DNA of 64,000 bases from Leptodactylus fallax (taxonomy: Eukaryota; Chordata; Amphibia; Anura; Leptodactylidae), in NCBI GenBank assembly GCA_947044405.1, contig CAMRHE010000502.1, forward strand, positions 1 to 64,000. The letters are read 5' to 3'. Of this stretch, positions 32,390-43,077 are shown in pieces; within the stretch, counting starts at the first letter, position 1, and every line of letters starts with the position of its first letter. The position numbers were made by a program, and so were the translations under genes. A model generated the notes under the pieces. It searched no databases. It worked only from the letters and a program-made list of their open reading frames with translations, and had not been told where the DNA came from.

Positions 32390-33904
32390 GTAACAATTTT
32401 CTAAAAAATATTTGTTCCCAGATGTTAAGTGTGTTTTCCTGATTTTTTGTACCTTAATTGAATAGAAAAAAGTTATTATTCCCTGTAAACTTTGCTTTTG
32501 TGGTCAGCACAATGATATTTTGAAATTGATCTATTTTTAAGGATATTCGCAATATTTCAAGATACTTAAGAAGCTTCTGGAAATGTGAGACATCAAGGCT
32601 CAAGCAATGGAACTTATTAGATGAAAGCGTCCAAGTCACAGATCAGAGAAAGCGTCACCAAGTTTTTTCCATCTTCTTCAGTCATCAAGATGGACTGTGC
32701 TTCTGCAACAATGTGGCCGGTCTATTCGAGGCTATAGGTATCACCTGTAACCCGAATAAGTGGCGCCTCTTCATAGACAGCTCATGCAAGAGCCTCAAAG
32801 CCGTGCTGCTTCACAATAGGAACAAGTATCCGTCTCTTCCTGTAGCTCACTCGGTGCACCTGAAAGAGGAATACACCAGTGTCAAGATGTTGCTAGGTGC
32901 CTTGAAGTATGATGAGTACGGCTGGGAAGTTATCGGAGATTTCAAAATGGTGTCATTCCTGATGGGCCTCCAAGGTGGTTTTACTAAGTATCCTTGCTTT
33001 ATTTGCCTTTGGGCCAGCCGGGATACTGAAGCGCACTACCACAGGCGGGTCTGGCCTCAGCGGACAGAGTTCACTGTGGGGAAGAACAATGTAAAGTGGG
33101 AGCCACTGGTGGACCCACGCAAGGTGCTGATGCCACCACTACACATCAAGTTGGGGCTCATAAAACAATTTGTCAGGGCTCTAGATAAGGAGTCGAGAGC
33201 TTTCAATTACCTCCAAGATCTTTTACCTAAGCTGTCTGAAGCAAAGATCAAAGCTGGTGTCTTCGTCGGACCACAAATCAAGAAGATCATAGAGTGCAGT
33301 GAATTTCCCAAGAAGCTGAATAGGAAGGAGAGAGCAGATTGGCACAGTTTTGTCGCAGTGGTTCGCGGCTTCCTAGGCAATCATAAAGATGAAAATTATG
33401 TACAACTGGTTCAGACTCTGATAAAGAACTATGCTGCAATGGGCTGCAGGATGTCACTCAAAATCCATTTCATTGATGCTCATCTTGATAAGTTCAAAGA
33501 GAACATGGGAGCTTATTCAGAGGAGCAAGGCGAGCGCTTTCACCAGGACATTATGAACTTTGAACGCTGTTACCAAGGACAATATAACGAAAACATGATG
33601 GGCGACTATATTTGGGGATTGATTCGTGAAACTGATTTGCAGTATAGTCGTAAATCTCGTAATACCGCACACTTCTGAACAGTTTTTGGTAATCTGTGTA
33701 AATTTGCAATGCATATAGTGTTCTTAGTCTGACTGTATAAATGAGAAGATGCAAAATCGTCTGTTTCTATAGTAAAAATGCATAATTTTCGCTGTCGTGG
33801 TCACAAAAGCGAAGTTTTTGATGAATGTAAGCAATTTTTAATTTGTTTTAGACATAAGCAATTGGAATATAACATTTAAAAGCTGGGAACAAAATTTGTG
33901 TTAC
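32390..33904 (+). mobile_element. unclassified DNA transposon with GTAACA termini
   Basis: Inserted in L1 ORF2. The ends are inverted: GTAACA...ATTTGTTCCCAG at the left (32390-32432) and, reverse complemented, GTAACACAAATTTTGTTCCC at the right (33904-33884). The dinucleotide AT flanks both ends (32388-32389 and 33905-33906). Removing the element with one AT rejoins L1 ORF2 at the conserved SRT...GGLG stretch without loss, which confirms the boundaries. It carries one long + strand ORF. A 2-bp duplication with such ends does not identify a superfamily by eye. Confidence 0.75.
32530..33678 (+). CDS. uncharacterised transposon-encoded protein, possibly a transposase
   Basis: Open from 32530 to the stop at 33676-33678 (382 codons). 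No in-frame ATG lies near the start: the first plausible initiator is GTG at 32713, so the 5' end is decayed, truncated or spliced. Conserved-looking segments are TSRLKQWNLLDESVQVTDQR, WRLFIDSSCKSLKAVLLHN, YGWEVIGDFKMVSFLMGLQG, KYPCFICLW (a CxxC), PRKVLMPPLHIKLGLIKQF, IHFIDAHLDKF, SEEQGERFHQDIMNFERCYQ and NENMMGDYIW. From memory, similar hypothetical proteins exist in arthropods and other animals. FIDSS, IGDF and SEEQGERFH could be the D, D and E of an RNase H-like core, but this is inference. The L1 around it has decayed while this frame has not. Confidence 0.6.
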   Translation, partial: SIFKDIRNISRYLRSFWKCETSRLKQWNLLDESVQVTDQRKRHQVFSIFFSHQDGLCFCNNVAGLFEAIGITCNPNKWRLFIDSSCKSLKAVLLHNRNKYPSLPVAHSVHLKEEYTSVKMLLGALKYDEYGWEVIGDFKMVSFLMGLQGGFTKYPCFICLWASRDTEAHYHRRVWPQRTEFTVGKNNVKWEPLVDPRKVLMPPLHIKLGLIKQFVRALDKESRAFNYLQDLLPKLSEAKIKAGVFVGPQIKKIIECSEFPKKLNRKERADWHSFVAVVRGFLGNHKDENYVQLVQTLIKNYAAMGCRMSLKIHFIDAHLDKFKENMGAYSEEQGERFHQDIMNFERCYQGQYNENMMGDYIWGLIRETDLQYSRKSRNTAHF

Positions 33905-36805
33905 ATAGTGGAATCGTGCGGGAGAGACGGGGTTTCCTAAAAGGCAATATGAACCTCGTAAGCAGAACATTAACAGTTTTAAAAAAGGAAGAAGGGAGAG
34001 CAATAGGCAGCGTATGGAATAAATACAACAGGCGAGGGAGGAGAAGCATTTTGAATGCTGCGATCCTCCCCAACCAGGATATCTCAGTCAATCTCATTCT
34101 ATCTGCCTCAGTCTGCAAGGACCAAAGAAGGGGAAGATAGTTTGCTAGATACAAGGAAGAGTGAGCAGGGGTGAGGTGAATTCCCAGGTATTGGACACTG
34201 TCCTATCTCCAGTCAAAGGGATAGTGCTGTTTAAGTAAAGAGATTTCTGAATCTGGGAAATGCAGCAGGAGGATCTGGGTCTTGGTTAGGTTCAACTTAC
34301 TTGTATAGTAAGACAAGGAGCTAAATGAATCAATTAAATCAAGGGTGGCCTTAAGAGAAGGTAGTGGGTCAGTTAAAGATAGGATAATGTCGTCAGCATA
34401 TAACGAGATGGTGTGGGTGCGACCAGCTATGCCAACCCCTCAGACATTGGGGTGACTTCTAAGAGCACAGGCCATGGGCTCTATAGAAAGTATAAATATA
34501 AGGGGGGATAAAAAGCAACCCTGCCGGGTACCATTAGTAGTTTCAAAGTGAGTAGACAGGGCCCCGTTGACAAACACCCTCGCAGAAGTCACAGATTAAA
34601 GAGCGGATGTAGCCGATAGGAACGCCCCTCCCAAATCCATAGCTCATAGTGCCGAGAAGGTGAACGACCAGTGGATACGGTCGAACGTCTTCTCGGCATT
34701 GAGTGTCAACATCACAGAAGGGATTCCACCCCGTTCAATGATGCAAAAGGTTTAACACCCTCCTAGTATTGCCCAGAGCCTGTCGACCAGCAACAAAGCC
34801 TACCTGATCAGGAGAGACTAAGAGGGGTATCAACGGGGCCGGTCTACGGGCCAAAAGTTTTGCATAAATCTTTACATTGGAGTTAAGCAGGGAGATGGGG
34901 TAGAAGTTTTGAGGAGAATCAGTGAACTTCCCTGGTTTAGGAATTGTGACAATGAGACCTTCTTGATTTTCCTTAGGAAAAGAGCCCGTGGTCATAGCAG
35001 AATTAAAAAATTTTACTAAATGAGAAAGTAGAATAGGGGTAAAGGTTTTGTGATGTTCATTTGTTAGTCCATCTGGTCCTGGGGATTTTCTAACAGGCAG
35101 GGGAGGCAATCACCTCAGCAATCTATTCGGCAGAGATGGGTCTATTAATATGTTGTGACTGGAAAAGGGAGAGGGAAGGAAGGTTAAGGGACTGTAAAAA
35201 AGAAGATATATCCAAGTCAGAGGGACAGTGAGAGGAAGGGTCGTCTCGGAGATTATAGAGTTTAGCATAATATCGACAAAATTGGTCAGCCATATCCGTT
35301 GGATTAATCAATTTCCCATTAGATACGGGATTTAAGGTGCCTTTGCTTCAATTTAGCCTCTCGTAATCTACCCGCACAATTCCCTTGGGAGTAATATTTA
35401 ATATTAAGTTTTTTCAAAGCTTTTTCATAGTCAAACAGCAGCAGATCACGTAATTGTTGCCTAGAGAGGAGGAGCTGCTCAGCATGAAACGGGGAAGGAG
35501 CAGACTTATTTAGTTGCTCTTTTTTCTTAAGATCCTCAAGGAGTCTGGATAGCTGAATTTGACGTTGCTTCTTAAGTATATGTCCTAACCTAATAAATGA
35601 CCCTCTTATGCAGGCCATATGGGCTTTCCAAATGGGGTTGATCCCCATATCAGGGGGGTCATTAGAAGTAAAGTAATCTTTAAGATACCTTTACAATGAA
35701 GCCCTATGAGTGGGATGTGAAAGAAGAAAGACATTACATCTCCATAAATATGTTGGAGGGGACTGGCCACTCTCCGCTACAGAAAGAGTGACTGGAGTGT
35801 GGTCAGACCATTTGATTATTCCAATCGCAGACTGAGTTGCTGCAGTTAACCACAACTTATCAACAAGAAACAAATCAATTCTAGAGTAGCTATTGTGTAC
35901 CTTAGAGTAGTAGAAATAATCTCGTTTGGTGCTATGATGGGCATGCCAGACATCATAAAGGTCATGTTGGTTCAGGAAGTCTTGCAGCGAGGGTCCTCCC
36001 CTGAGGGATATGGATAATGAATGCATAGAGTGGTCCACTATTAAATTAAAATCTCCACAGAGGAGGAGTCGTCCCTGCTGGATCTGGGAGACAATACGCA
36101 TAACCTTGTTAAGAAAATGAATTTGATGGCTATTTGGGGCATAGACCGTAACCAAAGTACATAGTACATTATTAAGATACTCTACTAAGATCACATATCA
36201 ACCCTTAGTGTCAACTTTTTCCACCAACGGCTGAAAACAGACAGTATGCTTGAAAGAAATTAGAACACCCCTGGATTTAGAGGAGTAATGGGACTGGTAC
36301 ATGACGGGATAGTTAGGGTTGCTGATCCTGTGAGCGTCCTTGCAGAAGAGGTGCGTCTCTTGGATGCAAAGTACATCACCGGAGAGGGACCTAGCCTCCA
36401 ACCTCTTGCTTGTGCAGTTTAGGCCCCTAATATTAATATAAGCAAATATAATAGACATGGAGCACAAGGATAAGCAAGCTTGAGAAAAACTCACCACACC
36501 AGGAGAGAAGGGTGAGCCCGCACTGCTCTTGCATATAAAAATGACCACCGCCTAGCATCCATAACTCCAGTGATGTACTAAAGACCTGCAAAGAAAGAAA
36601 TAACTGAAAACATAGAGGGGAGAAGGGGGACCAAAAACATCTGAGAACCAGAGGCAAAAATAGAAAGACAATAGTCCAGTAAAGGCAATCATTGTGCCTA
36701 AACAAGAAGTGGGGGAATAAACAGTCAGTCCTAAAACCAAGCAAAAAGTGGTGACAAAATCAGAAAAAAGTCACCCTAACATTGGGACTAGAAAAAAAGG
36801 GCACC

Positions 36806-38059
36806 TCAGCAGGCAGCTTTCCCTCGAGAAGCTACAGTGTGCCACAGTTCCTTGATATGCGAGGGAACATGTGTCGGGATATATTCCAAATCCAGGATTC
36901 TCAGATTCCATCTTTTCAGAACTTTGCAGCCGTCTTCTAGCAATTTTATCACGTAGAGGTCGTCATCTTTGGAGACTAGGAGACGATCCAGGAAACCCCA
37001 TTGGTATTTCATCTGGTTATCTCACAGAATGGCAGTGATCAGAGCTAGAGCCCGGCGTTGTTGAAACGTAGCAGCTGACAAATTCGCATAGACAGAGATA
37101 TCTTTGTATTTGTCTGGAAGGGAATCTTTCTTTCTAGTAGCTTGCATAAGCAAATCTATTATATGAAAAAAGTGAATCTTTGCAATAACATCGTGAGGAG
37201 CGTCATCAGGTAAGTGGCGAGGCTTGGGGAGCCGATGTGCTCGATCAATAATAAGATTCCTGGGAGCAGAATTAGGCAGTACAGTTTTAATAAAGTCCTG
37301 CAAGTAAGGTACCAGATCTGCATTAGGGACCGCTTCAGGAACCCCACTGAGCTTAACATTATTTCACCTAGAGCGATCCTCCAAATCAGCAAGTTTGAGC
37401 TGTATCTGTGTAATAGTGTCCTCCTGTACATAGTGGGCATCAATAAGCCGGTTATGGGAGGTTGCAAAATCATACATTTTAGACTCAATATGGTGGACTC
37501 TGCCTCCCAGATCTTGTATAGAGAAGTGGATGGGTGCTACCAGTGTAGAAAAGCTTTGTTGTAATAAGCGATGCAAAGTTTGTAACATGGACTTCATGAT
37601 AGATTTGGTTATGGGAGAGTTCGATGTGGAAATCCCCTCCAGAAAGTGAGAGTGAGGAGAAGCGGGTAGCAGCTCAGGGGATGCTTGTCCTACCTGCGTG
37701 GAGTGAGAAGGTTCCGAGGACAGGCGTTGTTGTTGTTTGCATGGGCTTCCTTAGTTAGAAGATGTCGGGGATCTATATTCTCCCGAAGGACTAGTAGGGC
37801 TGCGTGGATGTAGGTCTGCAAGTATTTCGCTGCCCAACGAATGGTAAGTGTGACCTGGTGTACAGGTGGGATACTCAGACTTTCGGGATGTTGGCGGGAC
37901 AGAGCTAAAGCGTCTACCCACATGGACATCCGGCAGGTCTGAAGAACCCGGGTCTGAGTGCTGAGAGCCGGCACCATCTTGGTTGGAGTCCGAAGGCGGC
38001 TGAAAGAAGAAATCCAAGAGTTTGGATGAACCTGTGGCGGTTTTCCTTTTCTGAACCAT
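36806..38059 (-). pseudogene. L1 ORF1 (RNA-binding protein), three nonsense mutations
   Basis: A single reading frame from MVQKRKTATGSSKLLDFFFQ (38059) to the terminal stop at 36806. An N-terminal Ser/Pro-rich part is followed by a coiled-coil segment (DLGGRVHHIESKMYDF ... QLKLADLEDRSR, 37500-37367), then the RRM/CTD (PRNLIIDRAHRLPKPRHLPD, SVYANLSAATFQQRRALALI, YQWGFLDRLLVSKDD). Stops interrupt at 37751, 37364 and 37022. About 418 codons, a normal ORF1 length. It would coat L1 RNA. Confidence 0.87.
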
Positions 38060-38195
38060 CCTAGGGTAAGTATCGAACACAACACGAGCTGGTAACAGGT
38101 TCTAGTAAAGTGCAGTCATAGTGGAGTCACTGGGGTGACAGAGAGCTACATTAGTCTGCGGCCATACTGCTTGGCAGCCAGACCACGCCCCTCAA

Positions 38196-39889
38196 TTTTC
38201 ATTTTGTATCATCCATTGCACATTTCTTTTTTTTGAAACCTTCTCTTAGGTCAAAATAAAATAAAAATTAAGGGGTCACTATACCCTTTTATAAATTTTC
38301 TGAGGGGTGCAGTTTCCAAAATGAGGTCACTTCTTAGTACTTTCCACTACAATGGCACATTAACAGCTCTGCAAATGCGTCATGGCACCTGAAGGAGTGC
38401 TCAGTGGCAACACTTCCATGCACTGCCATGTACCCAAATGGCAGTTTACATCCACATGTGGGATATTTCTGTGCTTGGTAGAATTTGTGTAAATTTTAGG
38501 GTGAAATGAACATATTATTGAAATAAAAATGAAATGTCTAAATTTCATCTACATATTGTTGTTTCCCGTGAAATGCTTAAAGGGTTAACAAACTTCAAAA
38601 ATGTGGTTTTGAATTATTTGAGGGTTGCAGTTTTGAAAATGGGGTGATTTACAGGGGAAGGGGGGAATAATATATAGGCCTTTTAACCTTTTCAGGACCG
38701 CCCACTGTATATAAAGGGCGGTGCTTGCTGGGATTTGTGCAGTGCCGACGTTTATAAACTGACCCACCTAAATTGGGGATCATGTCTCCCAAAGGGTCAG
38801 GAACTCCATGAACACAGTGCTAATAGCTGCTGGGGTCCACAGAGACATGATCAGGACCTGATAGGTTCAGGTCCCAATCGTGTAGCCGCCATATCAGGGA
38901 AAGTTTGTTGCAGTAACAAACTTTCCCTGTTATTAGCTGCCACCAGCGGGTGGCATCGGGATCGGTTGTTAGCTGGATCTGACAGCTAGCACCCTGCTCC
39001 ATAACCTCAGGTCATTGCTGGGCTCTGATCGGTGGTTTTAATCCCTTGGATGCCGCAGTCAAACATGACCGCTGCATCCAAGGGATTCCGCGATGACAAA
39101 TGCTCCACCCTGGCACCCCCTGCGGCGAGTTCGGGGGGGTGCCCATATGTATTTTCTGCAGCCTGGGGTCTGGCCAGTGACCTCAGGCTGCTAGGCGCCC
39201 CCAGTACCTGGTTGATCCTGTCGAGATGCAGGAAGTCAGGCTATGATTCTGCATCAAATTTCCTATTTTTTTTTATAAGTAAATATAAAAATATTGATCA
39301 ATATTTACTACTAATATGAAGTACAATGTGTCATGAAAAAACAGTCTCAAAATCACTTATGGAAGTTAAATTGTCTCAAAGTTATTGCCATATAAGGTGA
39401 CAGGTCAGATTTGAAAAATGAGGCCTGGGCACTTTTAGGCTCTGTCCTGAAAAAGTTAAAATCCTCTTCAGAACCAAACTGGTCCCTAACAAATCAGTTT
39501 GGGAATTTTTTTCTTATAAATTTGGAAAATCACTGTTAGATTTCTAAGCCTAATAATGTCCAAAATAAATTGAAGGACAATAAAAAGATGATGCCAATAT
39601 AAAGCAGAGATATGGCAGATAATATGTATTAATGTATTTGGGTGGTATCACTGTCTGTCTGAAAAGCAGAACATCTCACATTTTGAAAATTGTGAAATGT
39701 TTCCAAATTTCCAATTGTTTCATAAATAAATGCAATAAATATTGATCAGTGTTTACCACTAACATGAAGTACAATGTGTCATGATAAAACATTCTCAAAA
39801 TCACTTGTGTAAGCCTCTCAAAGTTATTGCCACATAAAGGGACAAGTCAGTTGTGAAATGTGAGGCCTGGTCATTAAGGGGTTATTGTG
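38196..39889 (-). repeat. inverted copy of the 24310-25790 dispersed repeat, with an insert
   Basis: 38220-38690 and 39340-39885, read on the - strand, match 24700-25110 and 24310-24720. Between them (38690-39290) is unrelated sequence with two good hairpins: CAGGGAAAGTTTGTT...AACAAACTTTCCCTG (38896-38930) and AATCCCTTGGATGC...GCATCCAAGGGATT (39040-39088). The insert looks like a separate MITE. No protein. Confidence 0.65.
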
Positions 39890-40608
39890 ATATTGGGACA
39901 TTTACAGAGAACTTTGTCCAACGTTAGGCCACAGAGTTGGTGTCTACAAAGGTCAGAAAACCAATATCTAATAAATACAACTATAGAAATGAAGGTGAGT
40001 TTTCTTATGACAATAAATATAAATAAGTGGAAATATTTTTTTTATTCATTGTTGTTTTCAAATTATTAAATCTATAAATGTATCTCTGTGACTGCTCCCG
40101 CCGGAGACCATTACTGAGATCTCTCCGGCTTTGTTACAGATTCTATGCAATATTTCATCTATAAAAGCTACAACAAGTAATATCCTGATGTCCTGTGTGT
40201 TACATGGACAAGAAGATGTGATGTAGCTGTGTTACACAAAGAAGAATCCAGATTGTCATCCTCAGACTCACCATGTAATGTATATGATGTGATCCTATTA
40301 TATATAATATATACAGGAGATTCATCCTCAGACTCACTATGTAATGTATATGATGTGATACTATTATATATAATATATACAGATTGTCATCCCCAGACTC
40401 ACTATGTAATGTATATGATGTGATCCTATTATATATAATATATACAGGAGATTCATCCTCAGACTCACTATGTAATGTATATGATGTGATACTATTATAT
40501 ATAATATATACAGATTGTCATCCCCAGACTCACTATGTAATGTATATGATGTGATCCTATTATATATAATATATACAGGAGATTCATCCTCAGACTCACT
40601 ATGGAATG
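39890..40608 (+). repeat. duplicated OR upstream block 2, left part
   Basis: Second copy of the block described at 17750. The ~66-bp minisatellite starts at 40250 and is cut at 40608 by a Tc1 element; it resumes at 42239. Confidence 0.85.
40099..40190 (+). promoter_or_regulatory. candidate OR promoter 2
   Basis: CCGGAGA (40101) and TCTCCGG (40122), then TATAAAAG at 40160-40167, followed by the conserved leader 'aatatcctgatgtcctgtgt'. It lies ~2.9 kb upstream of the second OR, of which 1.6 kb is a later Tc1 insertion. Confidence 0.5.
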
Positions 40609-40610
40609 TA

Positions 40611-42236
40611 CAGTACAGACCAAAAGTTTGGACACACCTTCTCATTCCAAGAGTTTTCTGTATTTTCATGACTATAAAAATTGTAGATTCACACTGAAGG
40701 CATCAAAACTATGAATTAACACATGTGGAATTATATACTTAACAAAAAAGTATGAAACTACTGAAAATATGTCTTATATTCTAACTTCAAAGTAGCCACC
40801 TTTTGCTTTGATTAATGCTTTGCACACTCTTGGCATTCTCTTGATGAGCTTCAAGAGGTAGTCACCTGAAATGGTTTTCACTTCACAGGTGTGCCCTGTC
40901 AGGTTTAATAAGTGGGATTTCTTGCCTTATAAATGGGATTGGGACCATCAGTTGTGTTGTTCAGAAGTCAGGTGGATACACAGCTGATAGTCCTACTGAA
41001 TGGTTTGTTAGAATTTGTATTATGGCAAGAAAAAAGCAGCTAAGTAAAGAAAAATGAGTGGCCATCATTACTTTAAGAAATGAAGGTCAGTCAGTCCGAA
41101 AAATTGGGAAAACTTTGAAAGTGTCCCCAAGTGCAGTGACCAAAACCATCAAGCGCTACAAAGAAACTGGCTCACATGAGGACCGCCCCAGGAAAGGAAG
41201 ACCAAGAGTCACCTCTGCTGTGGAGGATAAGTTCATCCGAGTCACCAGCCTCAGAAATCGCAGGTTAACAGCAGCTCAGATTAGAGACTAGGTCAATGCC
41301 ACACAGAGTTCTAGCAGCAGACACATCTCTACAACAACTGTTAAGAGGAGACTGTGTGCAGCAGGCCTTCATGGTAAAATAGCTGCTAGGAAACCACTGC
41401 TAAGGACAGGCAACAAGCAGAAGAGACTTGTTTGGGCTAAAGAACACAAGGAATGGACATTAGACCTGTGGAAATCTGTGCTTTGGTCTGATGAGTCCAA
41501 ATTTGAGATCTTTGGTTCCAACCACCGTGTCTTTGTGCGATGCAGAAAAGGTGAACGAATGGACTCTACATGTCTGGTTCCCACCGTGAAGCATGGAGGA
41601 GGAGGTGTGATGGTGTGGGGGGCTTTGCTGGGGACACTGTTGGGGACTTATTCAAAATTGAAGGAATTCTGAACCAGCATGGTTACCACAGCATCTTGCA
41701 GCGGCATGCTATTCCATCCAGTTTGCGTTTAGTTGGACCATCATTTATTTTTCAACAGGACAATGACCCCAAACACACCTCCAGACTGTGTAAGGGCTAT
41801 GTGACCAAGAAGGAGAGTGATGGGGTGCTACGCCAGATGACCTGGCCTCCACAGTCACCAGACCTGAACCCAATCGAGATGGTTTGGGGTGAGCTGGACC
41901 GCAGAGTGAAGGCAAAAGGGCCAACAAGTGCTAAGCATCTCTGGGAACTCCTTCAAGACTGTTGGAAGACCATTTCAGGTGACTACCTCTTGAAGCTCAT
42001 CAAGAGAATGCCAAGAGTGTGCAAAGCAGTAATCAAAGCAAAAGGTGGCTACTTTGAAGAACCTAGAATATAAGACATATTTTCAGTTGTTTCACACTTT
42101 TTGGTTACGTATATAATTCCACATGTGTTAATTCATAGTTTTGATGCCTTCAGTGTGAATCTACAATTTTTATAGTCATGAAAATACAGAAAACTCTTGG
42201 AATGAGAAGGTGTGTCCAAACTTTTTGTCTGTACTG
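40611..42236 (+). mobile_element. Tc1-like transposon b in the OR2 upstream minisatellite
   Basis: Termini CAGTACAGACCAAAAGTTTG and CAAACTTTTTGTCTGTACTG, each flanked by TA (40609-40610, 42237-42238). Joining the flanks restores a minisatellite unit ('actatggaatg' + 'tatatgatgtgatcc'), so the insertion is clean. 1626 bp. Encodes the broken transposase at 41022-42073. Confidence 0.95.
41022..42073 (+). pseudogene. Tc1-type transposase, two stops and a frameshift
   Basis: Starts MARKKQLSKEK at 41022. HTH region EGQSVRKIGKTLKVSPSAVT, linker RKGRPRVTS, catalytic boxes [21 protein letters not shown] and [11 protein letters not shown], ending YFEEPRI. In-frame stops at 41055 (TGA for Trp) and 41289 (TAG for Gln), and a frameshift near 41625 after GGGGVMVWG. 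About 350 residues, normal length. All three DDE residues are kept, so inactivation is recent. Confidence 0.92.
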
Positions 42237-42238
42237 TA

Positions 42239-42480
42239 TATGATGTGATCCTATTATATATAATATATACAGGAGATTCATCCTCAGACTCACTATGTAA
42301 TGTATATGATGTGATCCTATTATATATAATATATACAGGAGATTCATCCTCAGACTCACTATGTAATGTATATGATGTGATCCTATTATATATAATATAT
42401 ACAGGAGATTCATCCTCAGACTCACCATGTAATGTATATGATGTGATCCTATTATATATAATATATACAGGAGATTTTCT
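42239..42480 (+). repeat. OR upstream minisatellite, part after Tc1 b
   Basis: About 3.5 more ~66-bp units (GAGATTCATCCTCAGACTCA, CTATGTAATGTATATGATGT, GATCCTATTATATATAATAT, ATACAG), continuous with 40250-40608. Confidence 0.9.
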
Positions 42481-43077
42481 TCCTTATTACATCACTACTA
42501 TAGGGCACAATATTTTTATACATTTCACATTAACCTTTTACTGCTGAATTTTTTTTTTCTGATTTAACAAAAAAATAATGCCAAATATGATATGACATGT
42601 TTTGTGGAGATCCTGGGTATTAGGCCGGGGGTCTCATAGTGAGGGACACTGAATGTGTACTTAGTAGCCACAGGGCTGAGGATTTATTTTATTCTGTGAT
42701 GTACAGGATGTTTTGCTGGACAAGGTCTAAGCTGAACCGAATTCACTGGGTCGAATATATTGGAGGTTTCTGATGTGCCAACCATATTGAAGAAGAGATG
42801 GCGATCCCGTGAGTTGTCACAATATGTATACTATGTTATGTCACATTGTAATATATTGTATTATGTATTTTTTCATCTTCACCCAGTTGTTTAACTTGCT
42901 TTTTGGAGAAGGTAAGAAAATGTAACTTTATATTCCTTATTACATTTCTATATAGAATGTGAAAATAAATTGGGAGAATAAATCTTATCATCCAAATCAT
43001 TGTTCTTCTATTTTACTAAACTATAGAGAAGAAATTCCATTATTTACTTACATTTCAAGAAATTTATCCTTCTTAAT
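42481..43077 (+). other. proximal 5' flank of OR2
   Basis: Shares stretches with 20791-20885 and with the DNA before OR3 (TATTACATTTCTATATAGAA, AATTGGGAGAATAAATC, and TTATCCTTCTTAATATG at the start codon). It probably includes the intron 3' end or 5' UTR of the OR transcript. No other gene. Confidence 0.6.

Larger units (their letters stand above)
31446..36458 (-). pseudogene. L1 ORF2 (endonuclease-reverse transcriptase), broken
   Basis: Starts MSIIFAYINIRGLN at 36458. APE endonuclease: CIQETHLF, LLLCGDFNLIV, NSYSRIDLFLV and SDHTPV (36400-35760). RT: KSPGPDGLTNEHHKTF, IPKPGK, NFYPISLLNSNVKIYAKLLA, VSPDQVGF (35090-34790), then the catalytic YADDIIL at 34400-34380. After this come EISWLGRIAAFKMLLLPRLL (~34080) and, beyond the inserted element, GGLGGLGV (32385-32350), WIHIEKSYFSAGNLQD and the C-terminal LLLHTFWACPCLTHYY (31650). 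An in-frame stop lies at 36198; frames change in the 35.3-35.1 kb stretch and elsewhere. About 1,200 codons without the insert, close to family length, with only the last residues lost. The product would copy L1 RNA into chromosomal DNA in the nucleus. Confidence 0.88.
31400..38195 (-). mobile_element. L1 (Tx1-like) LINE, nearly full length, split by a DNA element
   Basis: Read on the - strand. The 5' end at ~38193 starts GGGGCGTGGTCTGGCTGCCA and continues through AGTATGGCCGC, typical of the family's 5' UTR. ORF1 is 38059-36806 and ORF2 runs from 36458 to ~31446, cut short at its 3' end by dispersed-repeat DNA. A 1515-bp element (32390-33904) sits in ORF2. ORF1 has three nonsense codons and no frameshift. 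ORF2 has a few stops and frame changes. A dead but fairly recent copy. Confidence 0.88.
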
